A stretch of DNA of 64,000 bases, taken from assembly GCA_019637555.1 (NCBI GenBank), contig JAHBVK010000004.1, positions 1-64,000 on the forward strand, written 5' to 3'. Position 1 is the first letter of the stretch, and each line of letters begins with the position of its first letter. Of the stretch, positions 1-7,892 are shown piece by piece. The notes under the pieces are model-generated. The model was not told where the DNA came from. It ran no database searches and worked only from the letters and a program-made list of their open reading frames with translations. The translations under genes were made by a program, and so were the position numbers. This DNA comes from Anaerolineae bacterium. Its GTDB lineage: Bacteria; Chloroflexota; Anaerolineae; Aggregatilineales; UBA2796.

Positions 1-2
1 TG

Positions 3-401
3 GGCACAACTTGTGACCTGAAGTGGCGCGAAGCGGCGGAGACTGAACGTATTTGGATCAGCGATCCCGGTCATCCGATTTGCGCGGGACTGGGTGACTA
101 CATTGAACTGCCGCAGGAGGAAATGTATGGAGAGCCGTTTTACATCCCCATGCCGGATGAACAGGTCTTCATCAGTTGGTTCGAGGGCGGTGAAGTCTTT
201 CGCAGCGGCTGCACGTTCCATCGGGGACGGGGAAAAATCTTCTACTTTCGCCCCGGTCACGAGGCATACCCTACCTACTACAATGAGCAGGTGATGCATG
301 TCATCGGCAATGGAGTTGAATGGGCGGCACCCAATAAAGGCGCGACGATCTCCCATCGGCATCACATTAATCCAATCGAACCGATCTCTCCGAAAAACTG
401 A
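3..401 (+). CDS. ThuA-like protein, 3' end only
   Basis: This is the last 132 codons of a gene that begins before the window; the reading frame is open from base 3. The visible part has the C-terminal look of ThuA / trehalose-utilization-type proteins, which adopt a class I glutamine-amidotransferase-like fold: [13 protein letters not shown], then EEMYGEPF, a [10 protein letters not shown] segment, and [20 protein letters not shown] before the end. Members often sit in sugar-uptake or sugar-oxidation loci, which fits the LacI regulator and sugar ABC importer that follow. The biochemical activity of ThuA-like proteins is not firmly settled and I assign none. The stop lies 4 bases before the convergent LacI gene end. 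Confidence 0.75.
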   Translation, partial: GTTCDLKWREAAETERIWISDPGHPICAGLGDYIELPQEEMYGEPFYIPMPDEQVFISWFEGGEVFRSGCTFHRGRGKIFYFRPGHEAYPTYYNEQVMHVIGNGVEWAAPNKGATISHRHHINPIEPISPKN

Positions 402-404
402 CGC

Positions 405-1454
405 TCATCCTTTGCGCAATCTTTCCGCCGACGGTGGGGCTGTAGACTCGCGAATTACCAGTTGAGTTTCCAGCCTTACCGTCTCAGGCGCAGCATCCGG
501 GTTTTCAATCTGGCGCAGCAGTAAATCCGTCGCCATTTGAGCGATCTTGTTCACGGGCTGTGCAACAGTGGTCAGGCGCGGAATCACATGCGACGCCAGC
601 AGAATGTCATCAAAACCCACAACGGAGAGGTCTTGCGGTACTTTCAAACCCAATTCTGAAGCCGCTCGCAGCACGCCTACGGCGATAGCGTCCGTCATGG
701 CGAAAATTGCCGTCACTTGTGGCGCCTCCCGCAGTAACTTCATCGCACCCTGAAAGCCCATTTCAATGTTGGTCAGATGTCCGATCACTACAAGCTTCGG
801 ATCAAACGGGACGCCATGATCGTGCATCGCTTGTTGGATGCCTGTGGTTCGTTCGTCGCCCGGAAATCCAACCTCTTGTGCGCTCGCCGTCATCGAATCG
901 ATGATGCCTATATAACGATGTCCCAACCGTAATAAATAGTCTGCGCCATCATAGCCCCCCTGTCGATGATTGCTCATGATCTGACTCACATTTAAGTCTG
1001 GAATACCACGATCCACAACCACGACGGGAATATTGCGTTCAAGGATTCGCTTTATGTTTACCAGCGATTCATGCACGGGCACAGCAGGGGTCGAGACTAC
1101 ACCATCCACACGGTAGCCGATGAGGTTATTGATCGTGACCGCTTCCTTTTCAGGATCGTTCTCTGTACTGCAAAAGAGTGGTCTGTAGCCTCTTGCAAAA
1201 AATGTCTTTTCCAACTCATATGCCACCGCGCCGAAGAAGATGTCATTTAACTGCGGCAGCAAAATGCCAATACTGAATGTTCGCTGTTGTCGCAGATTAC
1301 GTGCGGGCGCGTTGGGTTGATAGTTCAGCAGTTTGATCGCTTCTAGCACCCGTTTTTCTACGTCTGGGCTAACGTATTTCGTCCCATTTAACACTCGTGA
1401 CACAGTAGCGATTGATACCTGCGCATGCTCCGCAACGGCTTTTATCGAGGTCAT
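405..1454 (-). CDS. LacI family transcriptional regulator
   Basis: A 349-residue LacI/GalR-type repressor. Residues 2-24 form the helix-turn-helix (SIKAVAEHAQVSIATVSRVLNG), followed by the hinge helix region (YQPNAPARNLRQQRT) and a periplasmic-binding-protein-like sensor domain from about residue 62 (FSIGILLPQLNDIFFGAVAYEL) to the end. It is divergent from the sugar ABC transporter that starts at 1812. A LacI-type palindrome at 1503-1522 lies between the two genes, so it very likely controls both the importer and itself, released by a sugar or sugar derivative. The ligand cannot be read from the sequence. The ATG at 1454 is preceded by a GGGAA ribosome-binding-like stretch. Confidence 0.93.
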   Translation of the reverse strand: MTSIKAVAEHAQVSIATVSRVLNGTKYVSPDVEKRVLEAIKLLNYQPNAPARNLRQQRTFSIGILLPQLNDIFFGAVAYELEKTFFARGYRPLFCSTENDPEKEAVTINNLIGYRVDGVVSTPAVPVHESLVNIKRILERNIPVVVVDRGIPDLNVSQIMSNHRQGGYDGADYLLRLGHRYIGIIDSMTASAQEVGFPGDERTTGIQQAMHDHGVPFDPKLVVIGHLTNIEMGFQGAMKLLREAPQVTAIFAMTDAIAVGVLRAASELGLKVPQDLSVVGFDDILLASHVIPRLTTVAQPVNKIAQMATDLLLRQIENPDAAPETVRLETQLVIRESTAPPSAERLRKG

Positions 1455-1811
1455 TTAGCGATTCCCATTTGTTGACAACTTCAGACCATCTATGATAGAG
1501 TCTTGGGTAAACGTTTTCCCAAATTACTTTTGATGTTCTTAGAGTACCAGTATTTGTGACAATTCTAACTTGCCCATCTATTTTGAGATATTCGCCCGTT
1601 GCTGAGAGCGTCAAAGTTTCGTCGCGCCTCCATAACCTGGCAAGCAACGGTGCAGCCAATAACGCACATTTCTGTCTTTCGCTTAAGGCAGTCTTTCACA
1701 CGAATACGGCATCTTAGCTTCTATCTTATTGAGGAGGTGTGGACAATAGCATCTGTTATGGCAGTCGTCGTTTCTCTCTAAATTAGATTATTGCAAATAG
1801 GAGAAAAGGGA
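1455..1811. other. Divergent regulatory gap, lacI / sugar ABC operon
   Basis: This 357-base gap has no convincing gene. It holds the LacI-type operator at 1503-1522 and must carry the divergent promoters. Apart from the operator and the AGGAG ribosome-binding site at 1799-1803 just before the next gene, I see nothing I can assign. Confidence 0.6.
1503..1522. promoter_or_regulatory. LacI-type operator palindrome
   Basis: TTGGGTAAACGTTTTCCCAA is a 20-bp near-perfect palindrome centred on the CG step typical of LacI-family operators; the only asymmetric pair is T/T at the fifth position from each side of the AAACGTTT core. It lies 49 bases upstream of the lacI-like start and 290 bases upstream of the binding-protein gene, in the only long gap between them. 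Confidence 0.75.
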
Positions 1812-3194
1812 ATGTCAGAATATCGCAAGTCACGTATGTCGCGTCGTGATTTCCTACGTCTTTCTGCAGTCGCAGCCGGTGGTCTTGCGGCGGCACGCGG
1901 ATTTTCTCTCCCTCGTTCGGCATTTGCGCAAGATACTGTTGAAATCACAACCATGTCTCCCGGACGCGATCTCGGTATCGCGTACGATCAAGTCATTGTA
2001 GATACCTTTAATGCCAATATGGAAGCTGCGGGTAAACCATTCCGCGCCGTTGCGCAGCATGGTCCCGCCACTGACAACGACTACGTTGCCAAGATCAACC
2101 TGGATGCTGCCTCAGGGCAAGCCGCTGATGTCACCAGTGTTAACTACGCTACCTATCAGGATATGGTCGCCGCTGGCTATCTGGCGGACATCACTGATTT
2201 ACTTAACGGCTGGGACGAATGGGCGAAGTTCGCTCCCGTGATCAAAGATCAGATCACCATCAACGACAAAGTTTACGGTGTCTCTGGCGCAACCACCTTC
2301 ACCATGTTCTATCGTAAGGATGTGTTGGAGAAAGCAGGAATCTCCACCGCACAGCCCAAGACATGGGAAGATTTCTACGGAATCTGCGATGACATCGTCT
2401 CCAAGACGGGCGCAGTCCCCGCTGGTCTACCCGGTGGACGCGCGTGGGGTGGTGGCACGTGGGAAGAAGGTTTCCGTCACGTTTGGCTCGGCTACGCTGA
2501 ATCGAACCAGATTTACGATCCCGCCGATGGCAAATGGGTGATCAAGAGTGAAGGTTTGCTTAAGGCGTTGCAAGTCTACGAGACGCTGGCGAAGAACAAG
2601 TGGCTAACGGTTGAAGCGCTGCTTTCGCCCAATCCGTGGGAGCCGATCAAGTATCAGGGCTTCGTGCAAGGCACAGTAGCGATGGCGACCGGTGGTGACT
2701 GGCAGTGGGAGTTTGACTGGGGTCCCAAGGGCGCTGGTCCAATTGAGGACATCTTCAACAAAGTTGATCGCTGGCTCTTCCCCTCTGCTATCGGTGAACC
2801 ATTCCCCTATTCGGCGGCAACCGGACCATGGGCGATCTCGGTCAACTCCAAGAGTCTGGAAGGGGCGTTCGAATTCCTCAAGTCGAGCTTCACGCCCGAA
2901 GGTAGCTGCAAGGCGCTGGAAACCTACTTCGGTGGACCTTCTGCCATTAGTGACTATGGCGATAAATGCGATTTCTACAACACTGCTATCAGCGGTAAAA
3001 TGGCTGAAGCTGGCAAGACGCTGGCGAATGGTCGTTACCTGAAATCTGGTCCGGGTGAGTCGAAGATCGTCGAAGGCATCGGTCTAGCGACGGAAAACAT
3101 CATTTCCCTGACCAAGACCAGCGAACAGGCGATGGAAGAATTCGCCGCTCAGATGAAGGATCAACTGGGCGAAGAAGCCGTCAAGGAACTATAA
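1812..3194 (+). CDS. Sugar ABC transporter substrate-binding protein (Tat-exported)
   Basis: A 460-residue family 1 extracellular solute-binding protein. The N-terminus has a twin-arginine motif SRRDFLRLSAVAAGG followed by a hydrophobic stretch and an A-x-A-like cleavage region (RSAFAQD), so the protein is exported folded by the Tat route. The mature part follows the maltose-binding-protein plan with GVSGATTFTMFYRKDVLEKAGI near residue 160, where the lobes meet. It should deliver an oligosaccharide or sugar to the two permeases downstream. I chose ATG 1812 over an upstream TTG at 1791 because AGGAG sits 8 bases before it and the Tat motif then lies at the N-terminus. A strong hairpin follows the stop. 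Confidence 0.92.
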   Translation: MSEYRKSRMSRRDFLRLSAVAAGGLAAARGFSLPRSAFAQDTVEITTMSPGRDLGIAYDQVIVDTFNANMEAAGKPFRAVAQHGPATDNDYVAKINLDAASGQAADVTSVNYATYQDMVAAGYLADITDLLNGWDEWAKFAPVIKDQITINDKVYGVSGATTFTMFYRKDVLEKAGISTAQPKTWEDFYGICDDIVSKTGAVPAGLPGGRAWGGGTWEEGFRHVWLGYAESNQIYDPADGKWVIKSEGLLKALQVYETLAKNKWLTVEALLSPNPWEPIKYQGFVQGTVAMATGGDWQWEFDWGPKGAGPIEDIFNKVDRWLFPSAIGEPFPYSAATGPWAISVNSKSLEGAFEFLKSSFTPEGSCKALETYFGGPSAISDYGDKCDFYNTAISGKMAEAGKTLANGRYLKSGPGESKIVEGIGLATENIISLTKTSEQAMEEFAAQMKDQLGEEAVKEL

Positions 3195-3212
3195 ACACCT
3201 GTTTACAACTGA

Positions 3213-3243
3213 TGCATGGGGGGAGTTTGACTCTCCTCATGCA
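3213..3243 (+). promoter_or_regulatory. Stem-loop between binding protein and permease
   Basis: Arms 3213-3225 and 3231-3243 form a 13-bp stem (two G-U pairs) around the loop TTTGA, 18 bases after the binding-protein stop. There is no T-run after it, so it looks like the stabilising or partial-termination hairpin often found after the binding-protein gene of ABC operons, where it raises binding-protein mRNA over permease mRNA. Confidence 0.6.
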
Positions 3244-3291
3244 ACGCCCGATTCTCAAGCTACCGTCGCTATCTTTAGCTTGGACAAAATT

Positions 3292-4170
3292 ATGACTTCG
3301 AATCGCGCGGATCGACTGCTGCTTATTGGTTTTCTCGCCCCTGCTTTTATTTTGCTTGCCATTTTCTACATTTTTCCTGCACTCTGGGCAATTCGCATCA
3401 GCTTCACAGATCTGGCACTTACCGGACCTAAAGCGCTGAACTACAGCTTCGTCGGGCTGAAAGAATATCAGCGTTTATTCAACAATCCTGACTTCTACGG
3501 AGCCTTGGGTCGCACCGCGATTTACACCATCGGTACCTGTGTTGGACAGTTCGTGATCGGGTTAACGGCGGCGCTGTTGCTCAGTCGTAAGAGGCTGTTC
3601 GGTCAAACTCTGCTGATGTCTGTGATCATTCTGCCACTGGTTGTCCCTTCATTGATTCAAGCTCTACTGTGGCAGAACATGTTGGCGTCGGGGGAATTCG
3701 GCACCCTTAACCGGATCATCAGTTTGATCGGCATAGCTCCAGTCGAATGGGTACGCGATTACCCAATGCAGTCGGTAATCCTCGTCAATTTCTGGAACAA
3801 CTCCGGGTTCGCTATGATCTTGTTCCTCGCCGGATTAGAGAACATTCCCGCCGAACTCATAGAATCCGCGCAAATAGACGGGGCGAACGGCTTCCAGGTA
3901 CTACGCTTCATCAAGCTGCCATTGATCCGCTATGTGATCTTGCTCTGGTTACTACTGAACACGCTCGGCTGCTTGAATACCTTTGACCTTGTATACGCTC
4001 TAACGCGAGGCGGTCCCGGCAGCGATACCACGATCATGGGTATCTTTATGTACAATCAGGGCTTCCGCTACTTTGAGCTTGGACTCGGCAGCGCTACCGC
4101 CGTTGTCTTGCTCGTGATCAGCTTCATCATCGCCGTTATTTACGTCCGTCTCATGCGCGTTGAAGTCTAG
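3292..4170 (+). CDS. Sugar ABC transporter permease (MalF-like)
   Basis: About 292 residues with six hydrophobic segments: the first at residues 8-35 (LLLIGFLAPAFILLAIFYIFPALWAIRIS, in two runs), others spread to the C-terminus (LLVISFIIAVIYV). The cytoplasmic EAA loop that docks the ATPase is visible as ELIESAQIDGANGFQVLRFI around residue 190. With the next gene it forms the membrane channel of a carbohydrate importer. ATG 3292 is chosen; a TTG four codons upstream is possible and neither has a clear ribosome-binding site, which suggests coupling to or modulation by the hairpin upstream. No ATPase gene follows, so the pair probably uses an MsmX-like shared ATPase encoded elsewhere. Confidence 0.92.
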   Translation: MTSNRADRLLLIGFLAPAFILLAIFYIFPALWAIRISFTDLALTGPKALNYSFVGLKEYQRLFNNPDFYGALGRTAIYTIGTCVGQFVIGLTAALLLSRKRLFGQTLLMSVIILPLVVPSLIQALLWQNMLASGEFGTLNRIISLIGIAPVEWVRDYPMQSVILVNFWNNSGFAMILFLAGLENIPAELIESAQIDGANGFQVLRFIKLPLIRYVILLWLLLNTLGCLNTFDLVYALTRGGPGSDTTIMGIFMYNQGFRYFELGLGSATAVVLLVISFIIAVIYVRLMRVEV

Positions 4171-4182
4171 CTCATGCTCGCC

Positions 4183-4200
4183 CATGCTGTGCTCAGCATG
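4183..4200 (+). promoter_or_regulatory. Short stem-loop between the two sugar permeases
   Basis: CATGCTG / TGCT loop / CAGCATG is a perfect 7-bp stem, 12 bases after the first permease stop and 41 bases before the next start. There is no T-run. It is probably an mRNA processing or stability element; the function is inferred only. Confidence 0.4.
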
Positions 4201-4241
4201 ATTGCAGACCACGCCAGAAAATAGAACAGGAATGTACGCCA

Positions 4242-5141
4242 ATGGAAGCGGTACGATCACGCGGCAACACTAACTCTACTGCACCTGTTGAAGACTATGT
4301 TTTTAGCAAAAGGCTAGAACAGATCGGTGTCTATGCCTTCATCATTGGACTGGCGTTATTCAACTTAATTCCCTTCATCTGGCTGGTCGTCAGTGCTTTT
4401 GGCATCAGACCGCAGGGATATTCCAGCCTTTACCTATACATGCCCGAAGGCTTGACGTTAAATAATTTCGCCAACGCTATCGATCCGAAACGCGGCGATG
4501 TACTCAGAGCTATGCTCAACAGCATGGCTACAGTGGGTGGCGCGGTACTGCTGGCAATTGTGGTCTGCACGTTAGCTGGCTATGCCCTGTCGCGGGCGCA
4601 TTTCCGCGGACGCCGCGAATTGATGTACGGTATCTTGGTGCTGCAAGTCATCCCGATCACGGCGACAGTGCTGCCACTGTATCTGGTAATGCGTGATCTC
4701 AAGTTGATCAATACCTTACAAGGCGTATCGTTGGGCTTAGGCAGCGTGCAAATCCCCTTCATCCTCTGGGTTTTGAAAGGCTTTTTCGATGCCGTCCCGA
4801 TGGAATTGGAGGAAGCGGCATGGCTTGATGGCGCGAGCCGCTTGACTGCTCTGCGCCGCGTGGTACTGCCGATGGCGCTGCCGGGATTAGGTGCTGCAGC
4901 AGTATTAGCATTCAACAACTCGTGGGGGCAGTTCTTCCTGCCGCTGATCATGCTCTCTGATCCCAACAAACACCTGATGCCACAAGCACTGTTCAGATCG
5001 ATTATCAACTACACTAATGTTGATTACGGCATGATGAACGCAATGTCATTCATCTACATTGTGCCGTCGTTGATCTTCTTCTTCTTTGCACGCCGCTACC
5101 TGATCAAAGGCGTGATGGCTGGCGCGATGGCTGGTAATTAA
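4242..5141 (+). CDS. Sugar ABC transporter permease (MalG-like)
   Basis: A 299-residue permease with six membrane segments, the first at about residues 31-55 after a polar leader. The EAA loop is well preserved as ELEEAAWLDGASRLTALRRV near residue 189, followed by VVLPMALPG. It pairs with the MalF-like permease upstream to form the translocation path of the sugar importer. The C-terminus (RRYLIKGVMAGAMAGN) is the usual MalG-type ending. ATG 4242 has AGG 11 bases upstream. The operon seems to end here, since the next gene is on the opposite strand and starts its 3' end 18 bases on. Confidence 0.92.
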   Translation: MEAVRSRGNTNSTAPVEDYVFSKRLEQIGVYAFIIGLALFNLIPFIWLVVSAFGIRPQGYSSLYLYMPEGLTLNNFANAIDPKRGDVLRAMLNSMATVGGAVLLAIVVCTLAGYALSRAHFRGRRELMYGILVLQVIPITATVLPLYLVMRDLKLINTLQGVSLGLGSVQIPFILWVLKGFFDAVPMELEEAAWLDGASRLTALRRVVLPMALPGLGAAAVLAFNNSWGQFFLPLIMLSDPNKHLMPQALFRSIINYTNVDYGMMNAMSFIYIVPSLIFFFFARRYLIKGVMAGAMAGN

Positions 5142-5159
5142 TAAGCGATGTAGTAATTG

Positions 5160-6272
5160 CTAATCTTCAGAGTCTTCACTGGTCGTGAAGGACTTTAACG
5201 ACGAGTCGCTGCTATCGCTTTTGAAGGCGATCTCATCAGCCTTCGATGCGCCGTCATTGCCAGTTGTGAAGAACTTGAAGGAGGAGTCACCGCTATCGTT
5301 TTTGGCAGCAGTGTCACCAGCTTTGGTTGCGCCATCGTCGCCAGACGAGGAGGACTTGAACGAGGAGTCGCCGCCTTTACCAGCGCTATCCCCCGCCTTC
5401 GTTGCAGCTTCACCGCCTTTGCTCGCAGTGTCGCCGCCTTTTGACGCGCTCTCGTCACCGGATGAGAAGAACTTGAAGGAGGAGTCACCGCCTTTACCAG
5501 CGCTATCTCCCGCCTTCGTTGCAGCGTCACCGCCTTTGCCCGCAATATCGCCGCCTTTCGAGGCACTCTCGTCGCCAGATGAGAAGAACTTGAAGGAGGA
5601 GTCGCCGCTTTTGCTGGCGCTTTCACCAACCTTCGATGCAGCACCAGCGCCTTTACCGGCAGTATCGCCAGCTTTCGACGCGCCAGCACCGTCGTCGCTG
5701 GTTGAGAACTTGAATGAGGATCCACTGCCACCCTTGCCTGCGGCTTCGCCACCTTTTATCGCGCCATCGTCGCCCGGTGAGAAGAACTTGAACGAGGAGT
5801 CACTGCTGTCACCTTTGATAGCAGTATCACCACCTTTCCCTGCTCCATCGGCGTCTATTGATCCTTGCTTGAGAACAATGTCACCGTATTTTCGGACTCC
5901 AGTTGCAGCCCCTTGCGGATCACCTGATTGCGTGAAACTCGAATCCGAGTGTGACGTACCGCCTACACTTCCCGTACTTCCGAAATAGGGGCGAATCTGT
6001 TCATCGGTCTGCTGAAATAGGGCGATGAGAGTCGATATATTCCTGCCCGTTTCGGCTAATTCTTCGTTGAACTGATTGATGAACGGCAAAACATCGCTAT
6101 GGAACACATCGAAAAAGCGATCTGCGGCAATGCCTGCCCAACCGCCATTAGCCAACTCGTCTACATGATACTGCATCCGCAGCCTAGTCGAATACACATC
6201 ATCGGCATGATTTTCCAACGCACGGGCGAGTTGATGTAAATCTGCGTAGTCCGATTGCAGTGATATGGGCAT
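5160..6272 (-). CDS. WXG100-like protein with repetitive Gly/Ser/Asp/Lys tail
   Basis: A 370-residue protein in two parts. Residues 1-100 look like a WXG100/ESAT-6 helical hairpin: LHQLARALENHADDVYSTRLRMQ, then the turn NGGWAGIAADRFF (W-x-G), then a second helix ending FNEELAETGRNISTLIALFQQTD. Such proteins are type VII secretion substrates. Residues from about 108 to 370 are low-complexity, with seven units starting (D/G)SSFKF or a variant, followed by an acidic-glycine turn and K-G-G-D/K-A-G-D blocks; the two central units repeat with a 39-residue (117-base) period. No secretion ATPase is in the window. The opposite strand is also open across the tail because of the codon pattern; I regard that as a shadow. 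Function unknown; a secreted adhesive or matrix-like tail is a guess. Confidence 0.8.
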   Translation of the reverse strand: MPISLQSDYADLHQLARALENHADDVYSTRLRMQYHVDELANGGWAGIAADRFFDVFHSDVLPFINQFNEELAETGRNISTLIALFQQTDEQIRPYFGSTGSVGGTSHSDSSFTQSGDPQGAATGVRKYGDIVLKQGSIDADGAGKGGDTAIKGDSSDSSFKFFSPGDDGAIKGGEAAGKGGSGSSFKFSTSDDGAGASKAGDTAGKGAGAASKVGESASKSGDSSFKFFSSGDESASKGGDIAGKGGDAATKAGDSAGKGGDSSFKFFSSGDESASKGGDTASKGGEAATKAGDSAGKGGDSSFKSSSSGDDGATKAGDTAAKNDSGDSSFKFFTTGNDGASKADEIAFKSDSSDSSLKSFTTSEDSED

Positions 6273-6391
6273 AGTGCAGCCTTACGCTTTCGCTAGGGCA
6301 ATTTCCAACTATTATAGGGGCTAACGAAAATCGCACACGAAATTTGATTGTCGTTAGCGCGTCTGTGCCACTTAGGCTCAAGGATGAATGG

Positions 6392-7135
6392 ATGACCGAC
6401 GAACACAGCACCAACGATGCTACCTATTCCGGTCTGATGGTGGAGGCATTGCTCAAGAGTAAGAGTCGGCGCACCACCATTGATGATGCTAGCTACATCG
6501 TCAAGCGATTAAACCTAAAGCCGAATGCCGAGGTGTTAGATACGCCGTGTGGCACGGGACGGTTAAGCATTGAACTTGCGGGTTACGGATTCCGCGTTAC
6601 AGGTATTGACTTCAGCGCCAATTCTATCGAAGCGTGCAGGCAAGGCGCCGCTGAACGCGGTGTCGAGGTAACGTGGGAGCAGCGCGACATGCGTGAGATG
6701 CCCGATGCTGAGGTGTTTGATGGGGCATTTTGCTGGTGGGACAGTTTCGGGTATCTGGATGATGAGGGCAACATCGCCCACTTGAAAGCGATTCACCACG
6801 CCTTGCGTCGCGGTGGCAGATTGCTGATCGAAGCGCATATTGCCGAATCGATCTTTCCCCTCCTCCCCGCCCGCGATTGGAATTGGTTGGGCGATCTATT
6901 GTGGATGGAACAGGTAACCTTCGATCTGCCTTCAGGACGTTTGCAGCGCCAGTGGACGTTTGTACGGGATGGCGTTACAGAACAGCGCACAATTTCGATG
7001 CGTATCTATACGTACCGCGAATTGTTGATGATTCTGCAGCAGGTAGGGTTTACTGCGTACGCCACCTACAGCCATCGCAGCGATGAGCCATTTCGCTTCG
7101 GCGGTTCGCGCCTTAATGTGGTCGCTGTGAAATAA
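6392..7135 (+). CDS. Class I SAM-dependent methyltransferase
   Basis: A 247-residue methyltransferase. The SAM-binding motif I is VLDTPCGTGRLSIELA at about residue 49, followed by the acidic end of strand 2 (VTGIDFSANSIEACR), motif II-like EQRDMREMP and AFCWWDSFGYLDDEG. The TPCGTG form is common in the methyltransferase-11/25 group acting on small molecules. The substrate is not evident. I chose ATG 6392 because AAGGATG precedes it closely; a TTG at 6344 would add a poorly conserved leader. It is divergent from the WXG100 gene, and the gap contains an 8-bp inverted repeat (6320-6327 and 6351-6358) and a TATTATAG -10-like stretch. Confidence 0.88.
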   Translation: MTDEHSTNDATYSGLMVEALLKSKSRRTTIDDASYIVKRLNLKPNAEVLDTPCGTGRLSIELAGYGFRVTGIDFSANSIEACRQGAAERGVEVTWEQRDMREMPDAEVFDGAFCWWDSFGYLDDEGNIAHLKAIHHALRRGGRLLIEAHIAESIFPLLPARDWNWLGDLLWMEQVTFDLPSGRLQRQWTFVRDGVTEQRTISMRIYTYRELLMILQQVGFTAYATYSHRSDEPFRFGGSRLNVVAVK

Positions 7136-7153
7136 CTATCACTAACGGCCGCA

Positions 7154-7873
7154 TCAGCCTACTTCAATGTAGATGCGCTTGTTGCTCTTGCCCTTGCTCT
7201 TGTAGTCCGTCACGCGGATGGAGCCGACTTCTGAGGTGTTGCGGACGTGCGTGCCGCCATCCGCTTGCAAGTCCAGCCCCACGATCTCCACGGTGCGGAC
7301 TTCGCTGATGCCTTCGGGCAGCAAGTTGATCTTGGTGCGGATCAAATCGGGAATCTGAAAAGCTTCCTCGCGGGGTAGAATCTTGACGCGGACATCACGG
7401 GCAGCAGCGACTTCCTGATTGATCGCGGATTCGACCTCACGAACAAAGTCACCTGCTAGAGTCTCGAACTCGAAGTCCATGCGCCCTTGCAGCGGTTCCA
7501 TGTTGCCGCCTGTCACTTGCGCCCCATAATCGCGGAAGATCACCCCGCAGAGGATGTGCATGGAAGTGTGGGTGCGCATCAGCTTGTAGCGCCGATCCCA
7601 ATCGATCTGCCCGCTGACCTTCGCACCCACCGCTGGCAGTGGATCATCACCGCCGAGTGTGTGCAGCACATCACTGCCGACCTTCTTCATAGTTACGACA
7701 TTCCACGTCGTTGTGCCATCGGTCAGCGCGCCAAGATCGTTTGGCTGACCGCCACCGCCGGGATAAAACGCGGTGCGATCTAGTGTAACAGTTCGTGCTG
7801 CGTCATCGACAGCCGTGACGGCAGCATCGAAGGTTTGCGCGTAACTATCGGTGTGATAGATCAACTCGGTCAT
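7154..7873 (-). CDS. AlaX-type alanyl-tRNA editing protein
   Basis: A 239-residue free-standing editing domain related to the C-terminal half of alanyl-tRNA synthetase. It hydrolyses Ser- or Gly-tRNA(Ala). The zinc/editing motif HTSMH is visible at about residue 90, and GGTHVRNTSEVG near residue 196 supplies the second histidine. The Cys that usually precedes GGTH in full-length AlaRS is Asp here (QADGGTH), a variant I associate with some stand-alone AlaX proteins. FYPGGGGQPNDLG near the N-terminus is the conserved glycine loop. ATG 7873 is preferred over an upstream start at 7924, which would overlap the neighbouring membrane-protein gene. The gene lies 19 bases downstream of that gene. Confidence 0.9.
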   Translation of the reverse strand: MTELIYHTDSYAQTFDAAVTAVDDAARTVTLDRTAFYPGGGGQPNDLGALTDGTTTWNVVTMKKVGSDVLHTLGGDDPLPAVGAKVSGQIDWDRRYKLMRTHTSMHILCGVIFRDYGAQVTGGNMEPLQGRMDFEFETLAGDFVREVESAINQEVAAARDVRVKILPREEAFQIPDLIRTKINLLPEGISEVRTVEIVGLDLQADGGTHVRNTSEVGSIRVTDYKSKGKSNKRIYIEVG

Positions 7874-7892
7874 AGTTGTTCGCTCTATTGAA

